From: Corylus avellana
Taxonomy: Eukaryota > Streptophyta > Magnoliopsida > Fagales > Betulaceae
Direction of reading: 5' to 3'
Length of the DNA stretch: 64,000 bases
Assembly (NCBI RefSeq): GCF_901000735.1
Contig: NC_081544.1
Location: 31,552,095-31,616,094, forward strand
Positions within the stretch are counted from its first letter, which is position 1; each line of letters starts with the position of its first letter. The translations under genes were made by a program, and so were the position numbers. Shown piece after piece: positions 11,647-20,814 of the stretch. A model generated the notes under the pieces. The model was not told where the DNA came from, ran no database searches, and worked only from the letters and a program-made list of their open reading frames with translations.

Positions 11647-13245
11647 ATGGAAGAAAAGAAAAACAAGAAGTTTGTGTGCAAGTTTTGCAACAAGAGGTAC
11701 CCATGTGGGAAGGCCTTGGGTGGTCACATCAGGACCCACATGAATCAAAATTCTGCTCAAGTGGAACAAGAAGCACAAGTTAATGCTAATGTAGTGAGGT
11801 TTCCATCTGTGGATGGTGGAATCAGGAGCAAGAAAGATTCAGGGTCTGAAGCTGCTGCTTGGAATTCCGTTTATGGTCTTAGAGAGAACCCAAAGAAAAC
11901 ATGGAGGATTTCGGATTCAGGTGATTGTTTACTGCAGGAAAGGGTTTGTAAAGAATGTGGCAAAGGCTTTCAATCATTGAAAGCTCTCTGTGGTCACATG
12001 GCTTGTCACTCCGACAAGGAAAAGCTAATTAGTAAATTTGAGGAGAAACCAGTCATGATGGATAGTCACTCAGTTAACGAGACATCGGCTCAGAAGCAGC
12101 TTAGGAGATCGAAAAGAACGAGATACCAGACTCTTGATGTTTTCTCTTCTGCTAATACTCTGCCAAATGGTTCTTCATCGGTCTCGGAGATTGAACAAGA
12201 ACAAGAAGAGGGGGCTATGTGTTTGATGATGTTGTCTAGGGATTCTGGTCATAGAGGTGGTTTGAACTCGGTGGCGGATTCTTCGGATAACGATTCAGTG
12301 GTTTTAGAGCCCATGACTATGAAAAATGGTAGGAATTATGTGTCTAATACCAATGAGTTTGTAAAGCTGAAGAGGCAAAGAGACAAGAAGCTGAAAACTG
12401 CTGTGACGAGTCTTTCTGATAATTCTGATTCTGGGTGTTTTAGGAATGAAACCAATAAGGCTGAAGGAGATGTTTCTGTTGATGGGTCTTTTACGGGTGA
12501 TGGATTTAAGAAGCCTAAAGTGGAATATGGATCTGGAATTGGGGGCTTTGATGCTGAATTGGGTGAAAGTTCAAACAGGTTCAAGTATGTGGTATCTGAA
12601 CTAGGGAAGGAATTGATCATAAATGCAGGATATGATCATGTGGGTAGAGCTTTGATGGAGTATGATTCAGGAATGAGAGCTAAAAATGATTCTTACAGTC
12701 GTGAATTTTTAGAGGGCTCCAACACGAAGATAAAAATTAGTGCTTCTTCCAATATTGAGAGCTGCAAGAATGCTCAGAAGAGAAGCAAATATGAGTGCTC
12801 GAATTGTAAAATGTGCTTCCAATCTCATCGGGCTCTGGGTGGGCACAGAGCCAGCCATACAAAGAGTATTCGCTGCTGTGAGTCAATGTATGAGAGTGGC
12901 GAAAACAACATCCACACAGATTCCCTTCCTGTTACAAAGCCTTATGGAAAAGCTGTCAAGTCTTGCAGCGTCAAAACCTCAATTAATCAGAGCATCTCTG
13001 CTCATTCTGAGAAAAAATTGGGACCAAAGAAAAGCAAGGGGCATGAATGCCCAATCTGCTTCAGAGTTTTCCGGTCGGGCCAAGCTTTAGGTGGTCACAA
13101 GAGGTCCCATTTCTTTGGAGGTTCTGAAGAAACAACTGTTGTAATCAAGCAAGAGCTCCCTGAATTTCCTGGTCTAATTGATCTTAATCTTCCTGCTCCT
13201 ATGGAGGAAGAGGCAAATGGGCATGCCGAGTTCATGCCATGTTAG
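11647..13245 (+). CDS. C2H2 zinc-finger protein with four fingers and a C-terminal EAR motif (ZAT-like)
   Basis: A 532-residue nuclear DNA-binding protein, intronless in its coding region. Four plant-type fingers are visible: residue 11 on (CKFCNKRYPCGKALGGHIRTH), 101 on (CKECGKGFQSLKALCGHMACH), 384 on (CSNCKMCFQSHRALGGHRASH) and 468 on (CPICFRVFRSGQALGGHKRSH). Three retain the KALGGH/RALGGH/QALGGH DNA-contact core; finger 2 has ALCGH instead. A DLNL EAR motif (512-515, in LIDLNLPAP) would recruit TOPLESS-type co-repressors, so a repressor role is likely. Basic patches such as RRSKRTR and KLKRQRDKKLK could serve nuclear import. The start is the first in-frame ATG, directly before finger 1. 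It resembles the ZAT family and, by gene order, Arabidopsis At1g26590. Targets are unknown. Confidence 0.93.
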   Translation: MEEKKNKKFVCKFCNKRYPCGKALGGHIRTHMNQNSAQVEQEAQVNANVVRFPSVDGGIRSKKDSGSEAAAWNSVYGLRENPKKTWRISDSGDCLLQERVCKECGKGFQSLKALCGHMACHSDKEKLISKFEEKPVMMDSHSVNETSAQKQLRRSKRTRYQTLDVFSSANTLPNGSSSVSEIEQEQEEGAMCLMMLSRDSGHRGGLNSVADSSDNDSVVLEPMTMKNGRNYVSNTNEFVKLKRQRDKKLKTAVTSLSDNSDSGCFRNETNKAEGDVSVDGSFTGDGFKKPKVEYGSGIGGFDAELGESSNRFKYVVSELGKELIINAGYDHVGRALMEYDSGMRAKNDSYSREFLEGSNTKIKISASSNIESCKNAQKRSKYECSNCKMCFQSHRALGGHRASHTKSIRCCESMYESGENNIHTDSLPVTKPYGKAVKSCSVKTSINQSISAHSEKKLGPKKSKGHECPICFRVFRSGQALGGHKRSHFFGGSEETTVVIKQELPEFPGLIDLNLPAPMEEEANGHAEFMPC

Positions 13246-13600
13246 GTTGCAAGCAGCCACAAGCATGACTTGCTGCTGGTGGTTAATTTTGAAATTTTTG
13301 GTCATACTTCTATGAAGATGCAAGGACATACAGACAAGTCGGCCATTTTTTCTTTTTCTTTTTTCGTTTTGGTTCAGATTCAGGGATGTTCAGTGGAGGT
13401 AAATGTTCCACTGCTGCTTCTGGCACTATAAGCAGTTTTTCTTGCACTTGGAAGTTCTTCATTTTGAGCTCATCCATCTATGTCATTGCAAAATCAAATT
13501 CTAATGAAGTTTATCTAATCAAATCCACTTCCATGCCTTGCAAAAATCTATGCACAATTTTTCTCCATTGACCTTGAATAATGTGATATTTGATGGAGTG
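13246..13600 (+). other. C2H2 gene 3' UTR region
   Basis: T-rich trailer without a clear AATAAA signal. It runs into non-coding DNA with no recognisable gene. Confidence 0.35.
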
Positions 13601-15029
13601 GGGGGGTTGAGGCAGGTCTTGCTTTCAAATCTTTCCTATAAAAAGCCACTAGCATCCATCCCCAGTACATATGATTGCTTGAACTAAACTCACTGTTGAA
13701 AGACTTTTTCTTAAGTAAAAAAGAGCATCAAGGACCACCTGCTTTTGAGGGTGGGAGGGAAGTTTCCTTTTCCTATGTATTCACATTAATAGTACTCTGT
13801 TATTTTTTTTGTAAAGTGCCCTATTCTGGCTATTCATTCTTCCTTGAATCCTCTTTTCCTGAAATGCATCTGATATAATCTGCTGGAATGGGTGGAATTT
13901 GGGTGGTTTAGTGATGTCTCTAATGGCCTACTTTTTTGTTATTACTTATAATAAGTTTTCTCTACCATGGAATATGGCGCTTAAGGTCAACCCCATGCCC
14001 TTCTATTCAGTGCAGACAAGGGCTGCAATTCAGCCTCTTTGTGCAACAGTAAGCCTGCTGAAGATTCTCCATTTCATAATTAAATGGGTCGGCAATGAAA
14101 GGGAATATATTGAGTAATATCTTGAGCTCAAAGATTGGATGGAGATACTTAGGTTTATGGAATTATCAGGAATTAAAATGGATCCACTTTTGATTATCCA
14201 AGTTGAAGTGAGTGGAATGTGGAGGTGGTTGTGCTGTCACATACCCATTAAACGTAGCAAATACATATTTATGTGCTCATCTCCTCCCTCTCCCTTTTAG
14301 CTTGACAGGTGGAAGAATTTACTTATCTTTAATATTTTTGTTTCCAATTCTACTTTACACCTTGTTGAATCAAGATTCAAGAAGCACTGGAGAAGAATCA
14401 ACCCAGCTTGCATCACAGTGAATCAAGGACCACCACAGCAGTGCTGATTGAAATGGTTGAGGAAATGCTGGTGAACTGGGTATTTTTCTTTTATTTTTAA
14501 CCTTGTGAAAAGGGGGACAAGCAATTTAAAAGAACTTTATTGGGGCTGCCATTGTTGTCCAGTCATGTCCAAGCCCATTACTAATTTGACAGAAGTGCTC
14601 ACTGCTGATACACTAAACAGTAAACAGGCTAAAAGTTATTTCAGATCACCTCAAAAGTCTAACAAAGGCTTGCCTGAATTCAACCGGCAAATTGTTTCAA
14701 TGCCCACATGGTTAAAGCTTTTTTGTCCTACAAAAGCAGTGGAGAGCCACTGCGACTGGGAGTGACACACTGACACTGACTTTTATTTGCAAGCAAGGAA
14801 TGAATGAGTGCTTCGTCACGTCTATGTTTGTTTATGTTTGTTTGTTTTTGTTTTTGTTTTTGTTTTTTCATTTTTTTTTTTTTGGGTATTCATCTACATG
14901 ATTTAGCCTGCATTTTGTAATGTGGATAACAAAGTTGATTTTGTTTGTAATGTAGATGTACGTGCTATATTAGTGAAACACAAATTAGTACCAACCACTA
15001 TTAATGAAGTACATAAATTACATTTCTTT
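13601..15029. other. intergenic, no gene seen
   Basis: Contains short unconvincing frames (for example 13675-13878 and 14505-14765), a GTTTTTGTTTTT tract near 14820-14875, and no identifiable element. Confidence 0.4.
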
Positions 15030-15657
15030 GAGTAAATTGTATTTCTTCCCATGAATTATCATAAATTCTTGCGTCTAAATTTGCAATCATTTTTTGAGTT
15101 TTTAAAAGTTGATTTTAACTGCTCGATTTTGTTTCAAATTTGAAATAAGTTATTCCATGTGTTTTTCGTCCAATTAAGTGACGTCCATTAGTACCATGTT
15201 AGCATTTATATATATATATATATATATATATAAGATCCCCCAAAAGGGAATGCTCCACCACTGGTCATCCCATTGCTAGGGTGACGAATGAGGGGTGGTC
15301 GCGAGCCACCCCTCTCCTCCCCCGCAAGCAAAGGGGTGGCTTGCACCTATAATGGTGGCTCATATGGGGTGGCTCGTAAATCATCTCCCACTTTTTGAGG
15401 ATAGACGGTGAGCCACTCTTAGCCATCATATGAGGTGACTTGCTTTCCCCCTCTCTTCTCCATTTAGGGATGCAGGTATAGAATAATGTTGAACTAACGG
15501 ACATTGCTTTAGTGGATTGAAAACACATGAAATTATCCATTTCAAATCTGCAACAAAGCAAAGCAATTAACATCAACTTTTAAAAACTTATGGAGTGATC
15601 GTAAAATGCGCGTTTACTCATGAATTTATTATAAATCGACAAAAATTGCCTTTTCCT
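15030..15657. mobile_element. diverged foldback/MITE-type element with about 170-bp inverted arms
   Basis: The left arm (about 15030-15205) and right arm (about 15475-15657) are imperfect reverse complements. Shared blocks include GTTTTTAAAAGTTGAT, CATGTGTTTTTC versus the reverse complement of GAAAACACATGAAA, and GTCCATTAGT versus ACTAACGGAC. The central part holds an (AT)n run (about 15206-15231) and a GC-richer segment with repeated GGTGGCTC/GAGCCAC words that can itself form hairpins. There is no coding capacity. Divergence between the arms suggests an old insertion. Confidence 0.6.
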
Positions 15658-17160
15658 CTTCAGCTACAAGTTGACAAAAAGTTGTTTTTTTTTTTTTTTT
15701 TTTTTCCCTTTTTTGATTATGAATAAATTATCGCTTTGATGATGTTTATCAATAAATTCAATACCATGAAATTTGGATACTGCGTTTTGGTGCAGATAAA
15801 AGTAAAACTGACCATATGATACTATTATCAAAGGAGTGTTTCAAATTTTATCTCATAAGTTGTATAGCACTTGGCACCTTTGGTATTGGGGACTTTTTAG
15901 GGAAGTACATGGCATTCTAATGGGAAAAGAAAATTTGTTGGGAAATTATTATTTTGTTTTTTCTTCAACTTTTATGGCACGTTTTGGATGCGAAATATAC
16001 CCCTGAAATAGAATGAGTATTACCCTAAATAAATGACTAGTTATTCCTCTAAAAGCTATTCATTGATGAACAAAATGGATTTCCCAAAAAATCTTTCTTT
16101 TTTTTAAAAAATAAAAAATAAAAATTTATACAAACCTAAAATTTATAGGAAAAACAAAAAAAAACAAAAAATCAAAACATTCTATAGATGGTCATTGGCC
16201 GACCACCTAAAGGGGTGATCAGTCATCCTAACAGATCATCAAGGGTGATGTGACCATCATCTGTGTCGTTGGGAGTAGTTATGATCACCCTCGAGCCATA
16301 GAGATGATCCAGGCTATCCCCTAAGTGTCATTGGGGTGGTCTTGTCCACCTTCGCTATTCTGCCGGGGTGTCCTTGGGTTGTTAGCCACCAAAGAACGTT
16401 TTGAAGATTTTTTTTATTGTTATATTTGTTTATATAAATCTTAAGTAATTTAGGATTTTTAGTTCAATTCCAGTGAGAGAATTATGTGTTGTCACCAAAT
16501 TAAATAACATAAATGATAATTATATTTCATGTCATAGAATATGAAATTGCCTATCATCAATTCATCATTTAAAAGTATCTCTACATTTGCAAAACAATTC
16601 TCTCAAAAAAAAAAAAAATTTCTTTCTCTTGGTTCTTTGTGGGCTGGACTTGCATCCTATCATGGGCTTGGGCTTTCATAATTTGAAGCCCAAACTCATT
16701 GAAAGTTCAAATTTGGGCCTGTGAACGGGTCAATTAAAACTTGGGAAGCTATATGGGAAGGAAATGTATTTAGTGGTGGGGAACCAAAAGAGTTGTATTT
16801 TAGGGCCTTTCTATTTGCTTTTATTCCATAAAGTTTTAATTCTTTGTTGGAAAAAAGAAATTGGGCCCTATCAGATGCTTCCTTGATCTGACGGTTGAGC
16901 TACTGGGGACTAAAGGAGCTTATCCTGTCTTAGTCAATCGCCATAATGAAGATGGGCCAATGGGCCCACTTTGGTGGACCCAACTAAAGAGCCCTGGATG
17001 TCAGATGCTTCACTCTAATCCCCATCACACTTTGTTGCAGACCTGTTGGCGCCTCCCTCCAAGTCAAAACATATAATGAGAGGCAGAGCAATCTTACAGC
17101 ATCCCATCTATTTTTCATTTTGAAAGCGCAACCACCCAAATATATATAAAACGATATTTT
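15658..17160. other. intergenic with diverged repeats, no gene seen
   Basis: Homopolymer tracts occur at 15684-15706 and 16603-16618. The 16190-16390 segment has repeated GATCACC/GGTGATC words (ACCACCTAAAGGGGTGATCA and relatives) and looks like a decayed repetitive element. ATGCGAAATATACCCCTG near 15990-16060 resembles MITE ends, but no partner end could be fixed. Confidence 0.4.
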
Positions 17161-17574
17161 TCTCACTTTTGCAAATATCTAAATCCCTGAAATTATCACG
17201 CGATTTAATAAGCTCCCTTAAACTTTAAAACCTCTCAATTTGAACTCCTGAACTTTCAATTACAGTCAATTCTAACCCCTCTGTCGGATTTAGCTGTTAA
17301 CTTCTAACGAAAATACCTAAAAATACCAAAATATTCCTGATTTTAGTTTTTATATATTTTTTAATTTGAAATTAAGGGTAAATTTAAAATTTGATAATAA
17401 AGTCAGGTGTATAAACGTCATTGTCTCACTTTTAACGTTTAAAATCTGACGAATTGGCTCAAAATGACTGCAATTGAAAGTTCAAATGTTCAAATTGAAA
17501 TGTTTTGAAATTTAGAAAAATTTGTCAAATTCCATGATAATTTAGGAGTCTAAAATGAAGTTATCCCTATCCTT
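17161..17574. mobile_element. MITE with about 100-bp inverted arms
   Basis: The left arm (AAATCCCTGAAATTATCACG ... CTCAATTTGAACTCCTGAAC, then TTTCAATTACAGTCA) aligns with the reverse complement of the right arm (TGACTGCAATTGAAAGTTCA ... TTCAAATTGAAATG ... CCATGATAATTTAGGAGTCT). The arms flank about 180 bases of AT-rich spacer. The total is about 410 bp with no coding capacity. Confidence 0.65.
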
Positions 17575-17610
17575 TATGTAATCTATTACTTACGACAACA
17601 ACAACAAAAT

Positions 17611-17614
17611 ACCA

Positions 17615-17652
<38 letters not shown>

Positions 17653-17656
17653 TGGT
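17611..17656. repeat. (AT)n microsatellite inside an ACCACC/GGTGGT palindrome
   Basis: An AT run of about 34 bases is bordered by ACCACC on the left and GGTGGT on the right. The whole block is therefore a near-perfect palindrome that could extrude as a hairpin. Confidence 0.85.
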
Positions 17657-18282
17657 TGATAGATAATAGTATTTTTGGCGTTCATGTGGTGGTTGATACG
17701 TTCAAATATCTAGAGCAGCTAAGTACCTATAGAACTTTACGTAACTGTAGAAATAAAATATTAGTAGATATTGGAGTCTCAGATATTTTCAGATGCATGA
17801 GAGATTTTATTCCCAACAATATACATCATGCACAAATATTTGCTGGGAGTATAGAGTAAATCTTTTGGATAAGATATAATCTATGTGGGCCTGGCAGACG
17901 TAGGAATCCTGATCAACACAAGTAACTATCACCACTGAAAAGGCACAAAAATTAGTACATCCATCATAAATTTTGCTACATGCACACGTCAGGCCTAATT
18001 AATTGATTAGGCTTTTTGGAGAAGCTTTTATTTTATTTTTAGCAAAAAAATATTAATAAATAAAAGTATTAATAAATAATTTTAAACCCAAAATATTCAC
18101 AATACATTCAAAATTAATTACTTCATTTAATTTTTACATTACACAAGAAAAACCTTTCATTCAATACTATAATATGGAGAGTCCATTCTATTCGGATGTA
18201 GTGTAAATTCTCATTTTAAAGCTTTTAATATAGTAAAAACGTCAAATACAATAAAAACAAAAACAATGCATTTGTCCTCAAA

Positions 18283-18393
18283 GGATAGCTCAATCGGCTG
18301 TGGATCACACCTAATAAAGTGAAGGTTACTAGTTCGAATTCTCTCTCCCCCTTCCCTTGTGTGAACATGCCAAAAAAAAAAAAAAAAAAAAAC
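18283..18393 (+). mobile_element. tRNA-derived SINE, copy A
   Basis: It begins GGATAGCTCAATCGGCTGTGG, an A-box-like tRNA start. It carries a B-box-like AGGTTACTAGTTCGAATTC and ends GTGTGAACATGCC followed by about 21 A. The flanks share an imperfect 10-base repeat (ACAATGCATT/ACAATACATC). The same body recurs at about 18664-18890 (+) and 20277-20361 (-), so this is a dispersed family. Only RNA polymerase III promoter-like boxes are present and no protein is encoded. Confidence 0.8.
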
Positions 18394-18508
18394 AATACAT
18401 CTTTAATTCAAATAAATTTCATAGTCTTTTCCATTCATTCTAACCTAACATCCACTACCTACCTTTGAGGGCTTAAAATTGGAGTATCCAAAACCAACCA
18501 AGATGGAG

Positions 18509-18528
18509 NNNNNNNNNNNNNNNNNNNN
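18509..18528. other. assembly gap (20 N)
   Basis: Twenty unknown bases separate a unique-flank copy from a fragment of the retro-insertion described at 18927-19652. This suggests a local repeat-induced misjoin. Confidence 0.95.
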
Positions 18529-18663
18529 AATACCACGAGCATAAAACTCTTACATCACAGAACAAAGCTCTGAAGCAACCATAGTATAAAGCTATAAGAT
18601 TACCAGATTTAGTACAAGATTCGAGACCAATCCGCTAACCCATGACTAAAATCATATTTAATA
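18529..18663 (-). repeat. partial second copy of the retro-insertion's 3' part
   Basis: About 135 bases match 18979-19117 with only about two differences (AATACCACGAGC versus AATACTACGAGC; CATAGTATAAAGC versus CATAGCATAAAGC). The copy stops abruptly at AATATTAG, where the second SINE begins. Being bounded by a gap and a SINE makes an assembly duplication as likely as a real one. Confidence 0.8.
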
Positions 18664-18890
18664 TTAGTAGCTCAATCGGTTGTGAACCACGCCTAATGAA
18701 GTGGAGGTCACTAGTTCGAATCNNNNNNNNNNNNNNNNNNNNNNNNNNNNNNNNNNNNNNNNNNNNNNNNNNNNNNNNNNNNNNNNNNNNNNNNNNNNNN
18801 NNNNNNNNNNNNNNNNNNNNNNNNNNNNNNNNNNNNNNNNNNNNNNNCCCCATCTCCTTTCCCTTGTGTGAACATGCCAAAAAAAAAACA
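18664..18890 (+). mobile_element. tRNA-derived SINE, copy B, broken by a gap
   Basis: TAGCTCAATCGGTTGTGAACC and the B-box-like GGTCACTAGTTCGAATC precede a run of 125 N (18723-18847). TTCCCTTGTGTGAACATGCC and an A-tract follow. The downstream flank (CATCTTTAATTCAAATAAAT) matches the flank of copy A. Both SINEs therefore belong to a duplicated local segment that differs by several percent. Confidence 0.75.
18723..18847. other. assembly gap (125 N)
   Basis: Run of N inside SINE copy B. Open frames reported across it are meaningless. Confidence 0.95.
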
Positions 18891-18919
18891 GTGCATCTTT
18901 AATTCAAATAAATTTCATA

Positions 18920-18926
<7 letters not shown>

Positions 18927-18950
<24 letters not shown>

Positions 18951-19652
18951 TGAAAAAAAACATAACATTTCATTCAATAATACTACGAGCATAAAACTCT
19001 TACATCACAGAACAAAGCTCTGAAGCAACCATAGCATAAAGCTATAAGATTACCAGATTTAGTACAAGATTCGAGACCAATCCGCTAACCCATGACTAAA
19101 ATCATATTTAATATTAGATCTGTGACAGACAGACTCAACCAAATGCATGGATAGCAATTATTCCTCAACCCTGAGAGCAGAAAGACTCTCATGTCGAAAC
19201 TCTTCCTCCTCGACCCGAAGGCCAGGATAATGATCACATCCACAACCCAAAGGCCTGGACCAAAACTAATTAATCCAAAGGCGACATAGATCGAGTGAGG
19301 GGGAAATAGCCTTATTACAAACCGAACAAAACATGGAAATTAAACAATACAGGGAAAAAATACACGCCAAAATACAAATACATCTTAAATAAGCAACATA
19401 ATAGGGAAATAAAACAAGAAAAAAAAAACAGCACACTCCGATCACGCACACGCCGGGAACCGAAAACCGAAGGGGCGTTGGAAGCTCATCGCGGCGAGGA
19501 CGCGTCGAAAGGCCCAACAGTGGACGGTGGGCAGCGAACAGGCGTGGAGAAGACCGGCAAAGCATGACCTGAAAACAACCACAACCACAAAGAAGGAAAA
19601 AAAAAAAAAAAACAAGGAGCCACCAAAACAGGAAAAGAACAGGGAAAACAAC
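18927..19652 (-). mobile_element. retroelement insertion with target duplication CATAATCTTTT
   Basis: The flanking 11-mer CATAATCTTTT occurs at 18916-18926 and again at 19653-19663. The pre-insertion state is visible in the neighbouring copy at about 18416-18450, where TTTCATAGTCTTTT runs straight into CCATTCATTCTAACC. Read on the minus strand, the element ends with a tail (TGTAAGAGTTTTATGCTCGT then ATTGAATGAAATG) similar to the 3' end of the element at 37989-38601. The 129-residue minus-strand frame at 19266-19655 is low-complexity, and I do not regard it as a gene. It is probably a non-autonomous or 5'-truncated non-LTR element. Confidence 0.7.
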
Positions 19653-19663
19653 CATAATCTTTT

Positions 19664-20259
19664 CTATTCATTCTAACCTAACGTCAACTACCTACCTCTA
19701 AGCGCTTAAAATTGGAGTATCCAAAACCAACCAAGATGGAGGCTTTGGTGGTTTTATTGTTGGGTATTTTGTCGAGTGATAAAAAATTATTTGGTGTGAA
19801 AATATTATATTATTTTTTTGGTATTTAAAGCTGAGGTGTTTGTTTCCTATTAAAGAGTACAAAATATTAAATTTACACTACGACCTAATTGAACTTATTC
19901 TCAATAATATATCTTTTCCTTTCTTTCTTTCTTTCTTTCTTGTATTTTTATTTTTTATTTTTTTCTCTCCTCTTTTTTCTAGTGGGTAACGTATGGCAAC
20001 CCAAGACCACACGGGTTTGATGTTTTTGTTTTGTACTAGACAAACGAAGACCACCATCTTATAAGAATTATTTTTATTTTTATTTTCGTTTGTCTACTTA
20101 ATTTGTCCTTGAGTTTGTAAGATAGTAAGGTGTCCCATTCTACTTAAAGATTCTCATAATTGCATGTCTCTAGTTTTTTTTGAAGTGGGTACAATTGCTA
20201 AAAAAGAAAATAAAAATAAAAATAAAAAGCTCTCAATTTCTCATATCAAAATTTGAAGG
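19664..20259. other. intergenic, no gene seen
   Basis: The first 80 bases repeat the flank also seen at 18433-18508. The rest is T-rich with a (TTTC)n run near 19919-19940 and AAAAATAAAAAT repeats near 20210-20227. Confidence 0.45.
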
Positions 20260-20378
20260 GAGTAATTGAGAGAATTTTTTTTTGTTTTTGGACATGTCCG
20301 CACAAGAGGAGAGGATTCGAACTAGTGACCTCCACTTTATGAGACGTAGTCTTAGCCGATTGAGTAATTGAGAGAATT
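20260..20378 (-). mobile_element. tRNA-derived SINE, copy C, with perfect 17-bp target duplication
   Basis: GAGTAATTGAGAGAATT is present at 20260-20276 and 20362-20378. Between them, on the minus strand, is an 85-base SINE body: AATCGGCTAAGAC, then GTGGAGGTCACTAGTTCGAA, TTGTGCGGACATGTCC and an A-rich tail. It is shorter at its 5' end than copies A and B. A perfect duplication of this length implies a fairly recent insertion. Confidence 0.88.
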
Positions 20379-20814
20379 GAGAGCTTTAATTTGCTATATA
20401 TAAGAATAAACTAGAGACAGTTGAAGAGCTTTTTGAGTATATGAGTAAAGCTTTAATTTGGATTAATTACTTGAGACTCATTTTGAGTATATGATCAGTC
20501 TCCAAAAATTCAATTTCTAAGATCAATATTCTCATATATATACTCAAATGAGTCTCCATAAATTCATTTACTTGAGACAAATGAGTAATTAAGTATGAGT
20601 GAGTGAGTAATTGAAATAAAAAGCTTTAATTTGCTAAGATCAATTTTCTTTAGTATTTTGAATTCCATAAAGCAATTGAAAAATTCTTTCAAATAAAGTA
20701 ACATAAGCACAACAATTTTTTTTTTTTTTTAAGTATTTTAGTTATAAAAAAATAATATATAATAATTTTATTGTTTCACATAAATTAATATAAGTAAAGG
20801 TGATGATACTCTTC
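20379..20814. other. AT-rich intergenic sequence with GAGTA/GAGACT repeats
   Basis: Words such as TTTGAGTATATGA, TAATTGAG and TACTTGAGAC recur in loose tandem between about 20395 and 20640. They seem to be locally amplified short repeats. No gene is seen. Confidence 0.45.

Noticed and set aside
18635..18902. Open frames spanning the 125-N gap
   Set aside because: They consist mostly of unknown residues and lie in a SINE.
19266..19655. 129-residue hydrophobic minus-strand frame
   Set aside because: Poly-Phe/Trp/Val composition from T-rich DNA inside a retro-insertion; no recognisable protein.
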